Shown here piece by piece: positions 1-9,522 of a stretch of DNA of 64,000 nt. The stretch lies in the NCBI RefSeq assembly GCF_002575655.3, contig NC_053039.3, positions 245,312,622 through 245,376,621 of the forward strand, given 5' to 3'. The notes beneath the pieces are model-generated. The model had not been told where the DNA came from. It saw only the letters and a list, made by a program, of their open reading frames with translations, and searched no databases. Both the position numbers and the translations under genes were made by a program. The DNA is from Aegilops tauschii subsp. strangulata. Lineage: Eukaryota; Streptophyta; Magnoliopsida; Poales; Poaceae. Within the stretch, counting starts at the first letter, position 1; every line of letters starts with the position of its first letter.

Positions 1-879
1 TTCGCTTCGACGGCGTCCTCGAGGTCAGTCATCTCCCGGCAAATCATTGTTGGCTGGTTCTTGTGGTTTCCTTTTCTGGCGTTCTTGGGTAGTAGCTTTA
101 GGTTTTAGATGATCGTATCTGTGGAGAAATAGCCACTCTTTTCTGGGTTCCTCAACGTTCCTCTTCTGGCCACTCTTTGTTTCTTCTTTCTGGCGATACC
201 GGCATTTTTGGTTCATATGTGAGGAGGAAAGAACATGGAACGTAGCATGCTGAAAATAGATGTGTTTTCTGTCGGTTTAAAACAACCCCAATCTGCACTA
301 CATTCATATGGTATGGATACTTCGACACAAAGTAACACAATAGTGAGCAGCACATGTGTTTTCCTCTGTTTCTTTTGTTTCGATAGAAAGAAGATTTTCC
401 TCTCTTTCTGCTTGCTGCACTTCACAAGATCCTCTTCTTTCAGTTCAAAAGTTCATATCATTACTTGAATCTACAGATTTATTCTTTAAAAAAAAACTGT
501 CCTCCCTTTTCTTCAAAAGAGTACAGTGTAAAAAAGATCACACTTCTTTTAACAAGTGTAAAAAAGATCTCAAACAAATCCTACACGTCAGTCAATATGC
601 CATTTTTACACTCCCACCATCGCATAAAGATTAATATTAATTCCACCTAGCCAACAAGCTAGTGATCAAAATATGAAACTTTTCTGTTTCCGCGCATTTC
701 GCTTCACAAGATAATACAGTTTTGTCCTGTTTTGAAGCTGATACAATGTTCTGAACTTACATGTTTACATGGATGCTATTCTTCGTTGATCATATATATA
801 TATATTTGATTGATCTTCCATATACATCAGCTAGCATCTATTAAGTCTACCCTGTTTTTGCGACTGCTAGGAGTTCGCC
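1..879 (+). other. Upstream flank of the SUVH gene; no coding gene seen
   Basis: I see no convincing gene here; open frames are short and without recognisable motifs. The stretch is AT-rich near its end, with an (AT) run around 797-806. It probably contains the promoter and a 5'-UTR intron of the downstream gene, but I cannot place the transcription start or the intron donor. Confidence 0.4.
869..870 (+). promoter_or_regulatory. Likely 3' splice site of a 5'-UTR intron
   Basis: A T-rich tract followed by GACTGCTAG ends at 870, nine bases before the start codon at 880. This has the look of an intron acceptor, and 5'-UTR introns are common in plant SUVH genes. The donor was not identified. Confidence 0.4.
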
Positions 880-2934
880 ATGGGGAGCTTGATTGACGAA
901 GCAGAAACTGGGGAGCAGCCACTGGACCCGAAGCCATTGCACTCACTGGCGCCGATGTTCCCTACCCCTCCCGGGTATGATGTGGCAATATCTGACCCAC
1001 CATTCTTCTACATCACACCAATACAGCAACACCCTGGGCCGGCTGCAGCTTCATTTGCTGGGCCGCCACCACAGCAACACCCTGGGCCAGCTCCAGCTTC
1101 ATCTGCTGGGCCGTCACCAGGGCCAGGGTCCGCAGTTCCTCTCAAGGCCACACCAATCTCGGCAGCATTTCCCGCGCGGCGACCCAAAGAGGAACTGTCG
1201 GATGAAGACTACACTCCTGCTTCCGAGAAGAGGAAACCATCTTCATCTTCACCCAAGAGGACAGCCAAGAAGGTTCGGCAGGCTGGAGACTCCACTGCAG
1301 CCAACACCAAGCAGAGACCGATCAGGAGGAGCCTCAGCAAGGAGCTCGCCGGCTGGCCCTCCACATCGGACAACCCAAGGGAGGCGGTGGAAGCGACCAT
1401 GGCCATGTTCGACTCGCTCCGGCGCCGGACGCTGCAGCTGGATGAGAAGGAGGGCTTGGGCAGGCGCGCCGACCTCAAGGCCAGTGTTCTCATGAACCAG
1501 AACAACCTGAAGATCAACAGCCTCAAGACGATAGGCCCCGTCCCGGGCGTCGAAATCGGAGACATCTTCTTCTACAGGATTGAGATGTGCATCGTGGGGT
1601 TGCATGCGCCATCCATGGCCGGCATCGACTACCTGTCGGCTAAGCTTGCCGGGAGGGACGAGAGCCTGGCCGTGAGCATCATCTCGTCCGGCGGATACGA
1701 GAACGTCGAGGATGAGACCGACACCCTGGTGTACACGGGCCAAGGAGGCAACAGCCGGCGCAAGGACAAGGAGAAGCACGACCAGAAGCTGGAGAAAGGA
1801 AACCTTGCTCTCAGCAACAGCGCCAGCAAGAAGAACCAGATCAGGGTGGTGCGCAGTGCGCGGGACCCTTTCTCCATCACAGCAGGCAAGGTTTACATCT
1901 ACGATGGGGTGTATCGCATCGAGGACTCCTGGATGGACACGGCCAAGAGCGGGTTCAGCGTGTTCAAGTACAGGCTGAGGAGGGAGCCGGGGCAGCCTGA
2001 CGGATTTTCAGTCTGGAAGATGACAGACAAGTGGAAGGCGAACCGTGCCACAAGAGAGAATGCCATGGTGCTGGATCTATCATCAGGGGCTGAGATCCTG
2101 CCTGTGTGCCTTGTCAACGAAGTCGACGGCGAAAGGGGGCCGAGCCACTTCAAGTATGTCACCGGAGTGAAGCACTCGAGACCTCTTAGTAGGAACAGGC
2201 CATTGCACCACTGTGAGTGCACTAGTGTGTGCATGCCAGGTGACCCCAATTGTTCGTGCGCGCGGCAGAATGGCGGCGATCTTCCCTACAACTTAGACGG
2301 GGTGCTCGCGAGGCATGTTCCGATGCTTTACGAGTGCTCTCGTGACTGCCATTGTACCAAGGACTGTCGAAACAGGGTTGCACAGAGAGGTGTTCAGCTC
2401 AACTTCGAGGTTTTCAGGACCAGAGACCGTGGATGGGGCCTCCGATCATGGGACCCGATCCGTGCCGGCGCATTCGTTTGCGAGTACGCCGGTCAAGTCA
2501 TGGACGAAACCAACATGAGCATGGATGTCCAGGAGGACGAGTACACCTTTCGCACAACATGTCCAAATGACAAGGCTGTAAGATGGAACCTGGGTGCAGA
2601 GTTGCTTGAGGAAAAAGGTGCAGATGATGCCACAGCTGAGAGGTTTAAGAGACTTCCTGTCGTCATAAGTGCAAAGGATGCTGGCAACGTTGCTCGTTTC
2701 ATCAACCATAGCTGCTCCCCGAATCTACTCTGGCAGGCTGTGCAATATGACCATACCGATAACAGTTATCCGCATATCATGTTCTTCGCCATGAAACATA
2801 TCCCTCCCATGACTGAGCTGACATATGATTATGGCATAAGAGGGGCTCCTCCGGGCATCAAGGGGAAATCTCCCCTGGCTTGCAAGCTCAGGCCATGCTT
2901 ATGTGGATCTGCAAACTGTCGAGGTTCTTTCTGA
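880..2934 (+). CDS. SUVH-type histone H3K9 methyltransferase (SRA-SET protein)
   Basis: This 684-residue protein is a plant SU(VAR)3-9 homologue. The family binds methylated DNA and, in active members, methylates histone H3 lysine 9 in the nucleus. The first 160 residues are Pro/Ser/Lys-rich with a basic nuclear-signal-like patch near 117-131. The SRA domain spans about 215-365 and has the YDG motif at 341-343. The pre-SET region carries the nine expected cysteines (445, 447, 451, 458, 460, 486, 490, 492, 496). The SET domain runs about 506-652 with NHSCSPN at 609-615 and ELTYDYG at 646-652, and post-SET cysteines lie at 673, 675 and 680. All metal and cofactor motifs are intact. The coding region is one exon, as in many plant SUVH genes. 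The start sits in a good GCCATGGGG context. The overall look is closest to the SUVH1/SUVH3 group, whose Arabidopsis members are linked to expression of methylated promoters; this subgroup is inference. Confidence 0.93.
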   Translation: MGSLIDEAETGEQPLDPKPLHSLAPMFPTPPGYDVAISDPPFFYITPIQQHPGPAAASFAGPPPQQHPGPAPASSAGPSPGPGSAVPLKATPISAAFPARRPKEELSDEDYTPASEKRKPSSSSPKRTAKKVRQAGDSTAANTKQRPIRRSLSKELAGWPSTSDNPREAVEATMAMFDSLRRRTLQLDEKEGLGRRADLKASVLMNQNNLKINSLKTIGPVPGVEIGDIFFYRIEMCIVGLHAPSMAGIDYLSAKLAGRDESLAVSIISSGGYENVEDETDTLVYTGQGGNSRRKDKEKHDQKLEKGNLALSNSASKKNQIRVVRSARDPFSITAGKVYIYDGVYRIEDSWMDTAKSGFSVFKYRLRREPGQPDGFSVWKMTDKWKANRATRENAMVLDLSSGAEILPVCLVNEVDGERGPSHFKYVTGVKHSRPLSRNRPLHHCECTSVCMPGDPNCSCARQNGGDLPYNLDGVLARHVPMLYECSRDCHCTKDCRNRVAQRGVQLNFEVFRTRDRGWGLRSWDPIRAGAFVCEYAGQVMDETNMSMDVQEDEYTFRTTCPNDKAVRWNLGAELLEEKGADDATAERFKRLPVVISAKDAGNVARFINHSCSPNLLWQAVQYDHTDNSYPHIMFFAMKHIPPMTELTYDYGIRGAPPGIKGKSPLACKLRPCLCGSANCRGSF
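1023..1118 (+). repeat. In-frame 48-bp tandem duplication in the SUVH N-terminus
   Basis: Two 48-bp units (1023-1070 and 1071-1118) encode two similar Pro/Ala-rich 16-residue segments, each beginning with a QHPGP motif. Units differ at several bases, so the duplication is not brand new. It lies in the low-complexity N-terminal region. Confidence 0.85.
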
Positions 2935-2960
2935 CACAAATTATGCTGGGCGTAAACAAG

Positions 2961-4569
2961 GTAACTAAACAGATGTCATTATCTCTGTTCCTTCTAGGTT
3001 TCCCGGTCATGTTTAACAAGTAGTACGTGTTTTGTCACACGACATGTATTGTCATTACTCGTCACTTGATGTTGATGGATTTATTAGTCGTGTCTTTGCT
3101 AGAGAAGAACGTATCCTACACACTACTCCATTTTTTTTAGAAAAGGAGGATGACCCCCGGCCTCTGCATCTGGGCGATGCATACGGCCACTTTATTAATT
3201 ATTCTCATAAAACCTTACAAAGTCATACAACAGTAAGACTAAAGCTGCCGTTTAAGCAACAAACTGTCGCTACACCTATCCAGTTGATGAAGGGGCGCAG
3301 ATAGCCTGGGCCTAATACCAAACACACATCGCAACCAAGCCTAACATCTAAGACCTGAAACCCCAACCTAGCCACTTGCCGGGTCTAGGGCACACACTGG
3401 TCCGGCGTGCTCTCAGAGGCCGCCGCCGCCAACTGCCACCGCTCCATCTTCAGAACTGTACTGATGCATCAACCTTGCTCGGTCAAGCTATCGTCGACGC
3501 CACCACGGCGCCCAACGGCACTTCCTCCCTGCGCGCAAACAGCTGAGCACGTCGCGGTCGCCACTGATACACCTCAGCGGCATGCTGCTAAGTACCACCA
3601 ACCGACACAGCTTGAAGTCCTTGGAAGATCTGTCGTGCGTAGCACCTGCCTACCAGGCATGACAAAGCGTAGCACCTGTCGGTCAGGCATGACTTGACAT
3701 CTCCACCGAAGCTCCATGCAAGATGAAGCCGCTCCACCTCCTGCCTCTGACTTCTAGCGCTGCTCCACAAACGATGCTTCCAAGAGAGAAACGACACCGC
3801 AGTGCCGCCATCGTCCGATCTGGAACACCAGATCCTAGGGTTTCCCCCGGAGCAATACGAGTGGGTCGACAGTAGTTACACGACGATATCTTCATCAAGG
3901 TAACGGCGTAGAACCCCGCCATCGCCTGCCGTCGGCTCGGTTTTCACCGGCAACCATGTCTCCCCAACTCGCAGCCGGGACTAGATGATGGATCTCGAGA
4001 TCCGATCACCAAGCTTCTGGCCGGCCACCACCGACGAAGAAGATGACCACCACCACTGGCTACACCGGCCAGAACAGATCTGCCATGGGTGCCGCCAAGC
4101 AGTCCACCAGGCCTTCGACGCCGCCGCCGATTTAAAGCCAGATGACATGCCGCCGAAGACCGCATCGCGCCGCCGCCCGATCCAGGCCAGCCGCCGCAGC
4201 AGCCACCCGTGGCCCGAGGCAGGGCCGACCGCCGCCGCCGTCGAAGCCAACGCCGTCGCTTCTAGATCGGCCGCACCTCCACGCACGTTGGGGGCCCGCC
4301 ACTCCTGAGACGCGGGAGGGAGGAAGAGCCCCCGCCACCGCCGTCGGCCTCCGGGCGCAAGCCGGCGGCGTCCTCCGGCGGCGGCGGGAGGAGGAAGGAA
4401 GATGGGCTAGGCCCCGGCGGCGGCTAGGGTTGGGGGCCACCCGAGTCGCCCGAGCGGGGGGCGACGCGGGCGTCAAAGATGGATCTCCTCCATAGTAGAC
4501 AACGTAACTATCTGTCTCCAATCTGTGCCTTGGCCGCCAAATTGATGCTGATATTGTTCTCCTTTTCAG
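2961..4569 (+). other. Possible 3'-UTR intron of the SUVH gene
   Basis: A donor-like CAAG/GTAACT lies 26 bases after the stop codon, and an acceptor-like CCTTTTCAG ends at 4569. The sequence after 4569 resembles an ordinary untranslated tail rather than a repeat. If real, the intron contains the LINE-like insertion at 3131-4491. A nearer acceptor at 2997 would give an intron of only 37 bases, which is too short. RNA evidence would decide. Confidence 0.3.
3131..4491 (-). mobile_element. LINE-like (non-LTR) insertion remnant
   Basis: Read on the minus strand, a GC-rich, proline/arginine-codon-like leader (from about 4491) runs to a tail that ends in eight A residues (T run at 3131-3138). This matches a non-LTR retrotransposon with a 3' poly(A). 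No reverse transcriptase is present, so it would be internally deleted or non-autonomous. I could not find a target-site duplication. Short GC-rich frames in both directions here do not look like genes. Confidence 0.35.
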
Positions 4570-4683
4570 GTTATTAAGCTGCTGTATGTGTATGGTAGGA
4601 GTACATCGCGGCTGGGCGGTCCAGCGGAGTAGCCAGCGTCTCTGTATTTTGGACAAGGGAGCATTCAGAGTAGGCAGCCGTCC

Positions 4684-5377
4684 TCTGTAGTATTTTGTAT
4701 GCCGGTGGTGGCCAAGAGTGTCTGGTGGCTTTTGTGATGCAAAATCGTGTGTAGTACATGTTGCATATGCAGGCGTGTCATGTGCAAATCATGCAGCAGC
4801 TGTCATCTATAAGACATGAACCATCTAGTATCATGTGTTCTTACTTACTGTTATATTACTGCTGCTGCTTTTACTCTCTGAGCTGCTTCTGTGAATGCAA
4901 GAAAGTGAAGGACCTTGTTTGGTTTGGTATTCTTGATGTCCTCTGTAGAAGAAGCATGCCAAGTTTGATCAGATTTTTGTAAAATCTATGCTCTTGCGGA
5001 GCAAAAAACTTCAAAAAATGTTCACATGTCTGTAGTATTTTGTATGCCGGTGGTGGCCAAGAGTGTCTGGTGGCTTTTGTGATGCAAAATCGTGTGTAGT
5101 ACATGTTGCATATGCAGGCGTGTCATGTGCAAATCATGCAGCAGCTGTCATCTATAAGACATGAACCATCTAGTATCATGTGTTCTTACTTACTGTTATA
5201 TTACTGCTGCTGCTTTTACTCTCTGAGCTGCTTCTGTGAATGCAAGAAAGTGAAGGACCTTGTTTGGTTTGGTATTCTTGATGTCCTCTGTAGAAGAAGC
5301 ATGCCAAGTTTGATCAGATTTTTGTAAAATCTATGCTCTTGCGGAGCAAAAAACTTCAAAAAATGTTCACATGTCTG
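4684..5377. repeat. Perfect 345-bp tandem duplication
   Basis: The segment starting at 4684 recurs at 5029, offset by 345 bases, with no difference seen over 349 bases. The junction and both ends share the four bases TCTG, which fits a microhomology-mediated or slippage duplication. The second copy ends within the 3' acceptor strand of the tRNA-Val gene. Small identical frames in both copies are by-products of the duplication. Confidence 0.93.
5348..5363 (-). terminator. RNA polymerase III terminator of tRNA-Val
   Basis: On the minus strand two T6 runs (5358-5363, then 5348-5353) lie 9 and 19 bases past the tRNA 3' end. Runs of four or more T terminate polymerase III. Because of the tandem duplication the pair also occurs at about 5003-5018, where no tRNA precedes it. 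Confidence 0.8.
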
Positions 5378-5445
5378 AGCCCAGGTTCGAACTGGGGACC
5401 TTTAGTGTGTGAGACTAACGTGATAACCAACTACACCACCCAGAC
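5372..5445 (-). tRNA. tRNA-Val (anticodon CAC)
   Basis: The minus strand folds as a complete 74-nt tRNA: acceptor GTCTGGG/CTCAGAC with one G-U pair, D-arm of 17 nt, anticodon stem TTAGT/ACTAA with loop CTCACAC (anticodon CAC, valine), 5-nt variable loop, and T-arm CCCAG-TTCGAAC-CTGGG. The A box (TGGTGTAGTTGG) and B box are both present, there is no intron, and T runs follow. It faces the SUVH gene tail to tail. The tandem duplication breakpoint lies inside the last acceptor bases, yet the gene itself stays intact. Confidence 0.95.
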
Positions 5446-5930
5446 CTTTGTGACAGGAATCTTAAAATCTGTTTATTTTATAGATTCTTACTCTGATGGA
5501 ATAAAGGTATCTGCACCGACAAATCAAAAGGTAGTGTCATCAATAATCAATCTAGAGCCTAAGCAACCCCTTGATAAAATACGGGATTAATAATGGCTCA
5601 GAGGATGCGTCGATGCAAACGAGCCCGTCCGATTCCTTCCAGCCTCAACACGTGCACGCGAAAAGGGTTTGTTGACGCACGCGATGCAAGTAAAGAAATG
5701 CACTTGCACCAGAAGCGATCCGATTGCGCTTTTGTCCCCCTTCTATTCTTTTTCCTCCGGACCGTCGGTATCTACGAACACGACGCTTCAAATAAATCCA
5801 AGCACACTCTTCTCTCGGACACGTCTTTAAATTGCTAGGAAAACTCCGCGCAAAGGAGGCTAAAACACACAGAGAAAACCAAATCAAGTATACAAAACAA
5901 GCATAAACATAGCACGCGCTAGGTGCATGG
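5446..5930. other. Intergenic stretch without a recognised gene
   Basis: This would be the 5' flank of the tRNA gene. I see only short frames without motifs and no clear repeat ends. Confidence 0.4.
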
Positions 5931-7161
5931 TGAGAGCATCGCTAGCCGATCTCATAAAACCCTTTAGGCCGTGTATGCATTATCGTTTTCATTTCAAATA
6001 CACTTGTAAATAATACAAGCCTTCGCCCGTCGTTTTCGTTTCCGCCTGAAAACTGCACTCGGCCGGTAAATTACACCCGTATAGAAAATAAACCCGCATT
6101 TCAATACATCCATTCCAAGCGCAGCCTTAGAGGAGCTAAATAAGGAGCTAAATGTACCTAACCGAACTGTTGGACGTTCAGAGAAGCAAAATTTTAAGGA
6201 CACCCCAAAAGGCAGCACAAACTCCTATTTTTTTACTCAACCTGCGCCACTTCTCATGATAATTTCGGCCACTCTCACTTTTATTTGAGGCGCCACCTCT
6301 TCCTGCCACCGCCGTTGCCGCCACCACATCCATCGATTCCGGCCGGAATAGAACTGGAAGGCGACTTCGCTACCCCGTCGTCCGCTGCCGCCAACCGCAC
6401 CAAGAAAGAGGTTGGGGACGAAGAACATGTTGCGGACTGCCGCCCCGTCGATGAAGCGGGCATCAAGGCCCCAAACGGTCGTGACGATGCTCGGTCACCC
6501 TCGCGCTGGTCCGGTCGGCGGCAAGCGGGCGAGGAAGCCAACGAAGGCGATGAAGACGCTTACCAGCCGAGGACCATGGCCGCCAAGAGCTCGATGATTT
6601 TCCGAAGGGGTAAAAAATTTGCCTTTTATTTTTTGGCCGGCACATTGATGAATGTTTGCGGCTGTGGGGTTTATGAGCTTGCTGTTGTTGATTGTAGTGT
6701 GGAGGAGGAGGCTTCATGTCTCAACTGCATCTGTCACACATCCAAGGCCTCGGCGATCTAGATTATGATAGTGCTAGGTATGCTAAAAAAAGAAGATACC
6801 AAGGAGAACGATGATCCCGATGTGGAGGAGGTTGAATATCATGTGTATAGTCAAGCAAGCAACAAGAAATCGAGGACACACAACTTTCCCAAGACGAAGA
6901 AATTGCTTTGTGACATGCTTGGATGAATGTGTCGCTTGATGCATCGGTTGGGACGGATGAAACCACTGAGAGATTTTGGAGTAATATTCAAGACTATTAA
7001 TGCACACTGTGACCATCCCATCCAACAACACTCAAGGCTCTCTTGGGTAGCATTGGTGCAACCAATGGTCCGGTTGTATTAATCAAGTCAACCATGCACC
7101 ACCGAGTGGCTGCAAATCATGGAGTATGACCTATAGTCCAAGCTCTATACAAGCAACACAA
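5931..7161 (+). mobile_element. Decayed PIF/Harbinger-like DNA transposon
   Basis: The left edge reads GTGAGAGCATCGCTAGCCG, similar to the GAGCATCTC-type inverted ends of plant Harbinger elements. A GC-rich Pro/Lys/Arg-coding stretch (6285-6600) and a broken Myb/SANT-like reading frame (6865-7120) follow, which is the usual order in the DNA-binding gene of such elements. No transposase gene and no right terminal repeat are visible. The right part appears lost where an LTR fragment starts at 7162. Exact borders are uncertain. Confidence 0.45.
6865..7120 (+). pseudogene. Myb/SANT-like ORF1 remnant of a Harbinger-type element
   Basis: Across frames and stop codons the translation keeps the pattern W-x-NVSLD-x5-GTD-x6-FW-x-NI, then a shifted piece with LGSIGATN. 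This resembles the trihelix-like DNA-binding protein that plant PIF/Harbinger transposons encode beside their transposase. At least three in-frame stops (TGA before the tryptophan, TAA after the isoleucine segment, another TGA) plus a frameshift make it non-functional. Confidence 0.55.
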
Positions 7162-7715
7162 TGATGACCCATGAGTATAGGGGGTGCAATAGTCTTCGAG
7201 GGTAGTATTTCACCCAAATTTATTGATTCGACATAAAGGGAGCCAAAGAATATTTATAAGACTTAGCAGTTGAGTTTTCAATTCAACCACACCTGAGAAG
7301 TCACTTCCTTGCAGCAATTTATTAGTAGCACGGTAATATGATAGCAGAGATAGCCATAGTAGCAAAGCAACATCAACAATAACACTAGTAGTAACTTGAG
7401 CAAAGACAATAATATTAAAATGTCACAACATTATGTAACTGTCACAACATAGAGCAATGTATAATAGCTCCAATTCATCGATCATATGTAGGTATATATT
7501 CTGTATATAGTCATATGTGCTTGCGATAAGAACTTATATGACATCTTTTGTCCTAACCTCATGTGGCAGCGGTGTCCTAATGAAAACTAAGGGTAATTAA
7601 TGCGATCATTTTAATAGAGAATCAGAACAAATCTTTAGCATATAGTGAATACATGAACTCATCAAATTACAGTCGTTCCCGGGGAGAATCCCAATTATCG
7701 TCACATTGGGGTCTA
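7162..7715 (-). mobile_element. Fragment of a Fatima-type Gypsy LTR
   Basis: The start (TGATGACCCATGAGTATAGG) and the body are a diverged reverse complement of the same kind of LTR seen intact at 16950-18334. Shared stretches include the TATTGATTCGACA segment and the AGTCATATGTGCTTG segment. It stops abruptly at 7715 where a different LTR begins, so it was either cut by that insertion or truncated earlier. Confidence 0.65.
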
Positions 7716-7980
7716 TGATACGTCCATTTTGCATTATGGACTGTTATTTCATATTATGATACAATTTTATGCCTTTTCTCTCTTATTTGCAAGTTTCATA
7801 TGAAGAGTGAGACTGCCGGCGGCTGAAATTCTGGACCGGAAAGGGCTACATCAGAGGCATTTTTCTGAACATCTCCAAATGAGCTGAAAATTGATGGAGA
7901 ATTACTTTGAAATGTATTAAAATTATTGGCGAAAGAATTATCAGAAGGGGACCCACCAGGAGGCGACAAGCCTAGGGGCG
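7716..7980 (+). mobile_element. WHAM-like Gypsy LTR, left part
   Basis: The segment begins with TGATACGTCCATTTTGCA and is a diverged match to the LTR at 52172-53407, including the TCTCTCTTATTT and GCCGGC segments. It ends with GGGCG (7976-7980), the target duplication of the Sabrina-like insertion, and resumes at 46724. Confidence 0.75.
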
Positions 7981-9264
7981 TGATATGTCTCCAACGTATC
8001 TATAATTTTCTATTGTTCCATGCTATTATATTATCTATTTTGGATGCTTTATATGCATTAATATGCTATTTTATATTATTTTTGGGACTAACCTATTAAC
8101 CTAGAGCCCAGTGCCAGTTTCTGTTTTTTCCTTGTTTTTGAGCATCGTGGAAAAGGAATACTAAACAGATTTCAAACGGAATAAAACTTCACGATGATTT
8201 TTCTTGGACCAGAAGACACCGAGGGGACTTGGAGTGCAAGTCAGAAGAGCCACGAGGCTGCGCCCTAGGGTGGGGCGTCCCCCTACCTTGTGGGCCCCTC
8301 AGTGACCCCCTGACCTAGCTCTTCCTCCTATATATTCACATATATTTCAGAACCACCCGAAGCATCCACGGAAATACTTTTCCACCGCCGCAACCTTCTT
8401 GGGGCCTTTTCCGACATCCTGCCGGAGGGGGATTCGATCACGGAGGGCATCTACATCAATCCTATTGGCATTCCGATGAAGCGTGAGTAGTTTACCGCGG
8501 ACCAACGGGTCCATAGCTAGTAGCTAGATGGCTTCTTCTCTTTCTTTGATTCTCAATACCATGTTCTCCTCGATGTTCTTGGAGATCTATCCGATGTAAT
8601 CTTCTTTTGCGGTGTGTTTGTCGAGATCTGATGAATTGTGGATTTACAATCAGCTTATCTATGAATATTAGTTGAACCTTCTCTGAATTCTTATATGCAT
8701 GATTTGATATCTTTGTATTACTCTTCGAATTATCGGTTTGGTTTGGCCAACTGGATTATTTTCTTGCAATGGAAGAGGGTCTTAGCTTTGGGTTCAATCT
8801 TGCATGATTTCACCCAGTGACAAAGTAGGGGTAGCAAGACACGTATTGGATTGTTGCCATCGAGAATAAAAAGATGGGGTTTTCATCATATTGCTTGAGT
8901 TTATTCCTCTACATCATGTCATCTTACTTAAGGCATTACTCCGTTCTTTATGAACTTAATACTCTAGATGCATGCTGGATAGCAGTCGATGTGTGGAGTA
9001 ATAGTAGTAGATGCAGGAAGGAGTCGGTCTACTTGACACGGACGTGATGCCTATATTACATAATCATTGCCTTGGATATCGTCATAACTTTGCGCTTTTC
9101 TATCAATTGATCGACAGTAATTTGTTCACCCACCATATTATTTGCCTTCATGAGAGAAGCCTCTAGTGAAACCTATGGCCCCCGGGTCTATTTTCCATCA
9201 TATTAGTTTCCGATCTACTATTTTGCAATCTTTTATTTTCAGATCTATAAACCAAAAAACCCAA
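7981..9264 (+). repeat. 5' LTR of the Sabrina-like element, missing its 3' end
   Basis: It starts TGATATGTCTCC and matches the 3' LTR as far as the AACCAAAAAACCCAA segment, then jumps straight into GAATTTCTGG near the primer site. The last roughly 250 bases kept in the 3' LTR (46470-46723) are absent. A TATA-like CCTATATATTC lies near 8327-8337. Confidence 0.8.
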
Positions 9265-9271
9265 GAATTTC

Positions 9272-9289
9272 TGGCATCATTGCCGGGGA
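9272..9289 (+). promoter_or_regulatory. Primer binding site (Athila type, degenerate)
   Basis: TGGCATCATTGCCGGGGA differs at three positions from the TGGCGCCGTTGCCGGGGA consensus seen intact at 54989. This sequence type primes minus-strand DNA synthesis in Athila/Tat Gypsy elements. Confidence 0.75.
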
Positions 9290-9522
9290 GATCTACGTCA
9301 AGCCTACCAAGTACCCATCATAAACTCTCATCTCTTGCATTACATTATTCGTCATTCGTCTCTCTTTTTCTTCACCCCCACTTCAAAAACGTTTTCAGAA
9401 AAGTACAAAAAGATTTGCCTTTTTATTCGCCCCTTCTTTCGTTTGCCTTTATGTCTTACTTGGATTGTTTGCTCGTTTGCATGGTATAATTGTGTGTTTA
9501 TTAAAAATCAGAAACAAAGTTT

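Noticed and set aside
880..2934. SUVH gene as a processed retrogene
   Set aside because: Intron-free coding regions are usual for plant SUVH genes. I saw no poly(A) tail or flanking duplication, and UTR splice-like sites are present.
3985..4308. A 107-codon frame and overlapping minus-strand frames
   Set aside because: It is GC-rich leader-like repeat sequence with frames open on both strands and no motif.
3121..4505. Target-site duplication for the LINE-like insertion
   Set aside because: Sequences next to the T run and next to the GC-rich end share no convincing direct repeat, so the LINE assignment stays weak.
4758..5327. Two identical 74-codon frames
   Set aside because: They are identical only because of the 345-bp tandem duplication; the translation has no family features.
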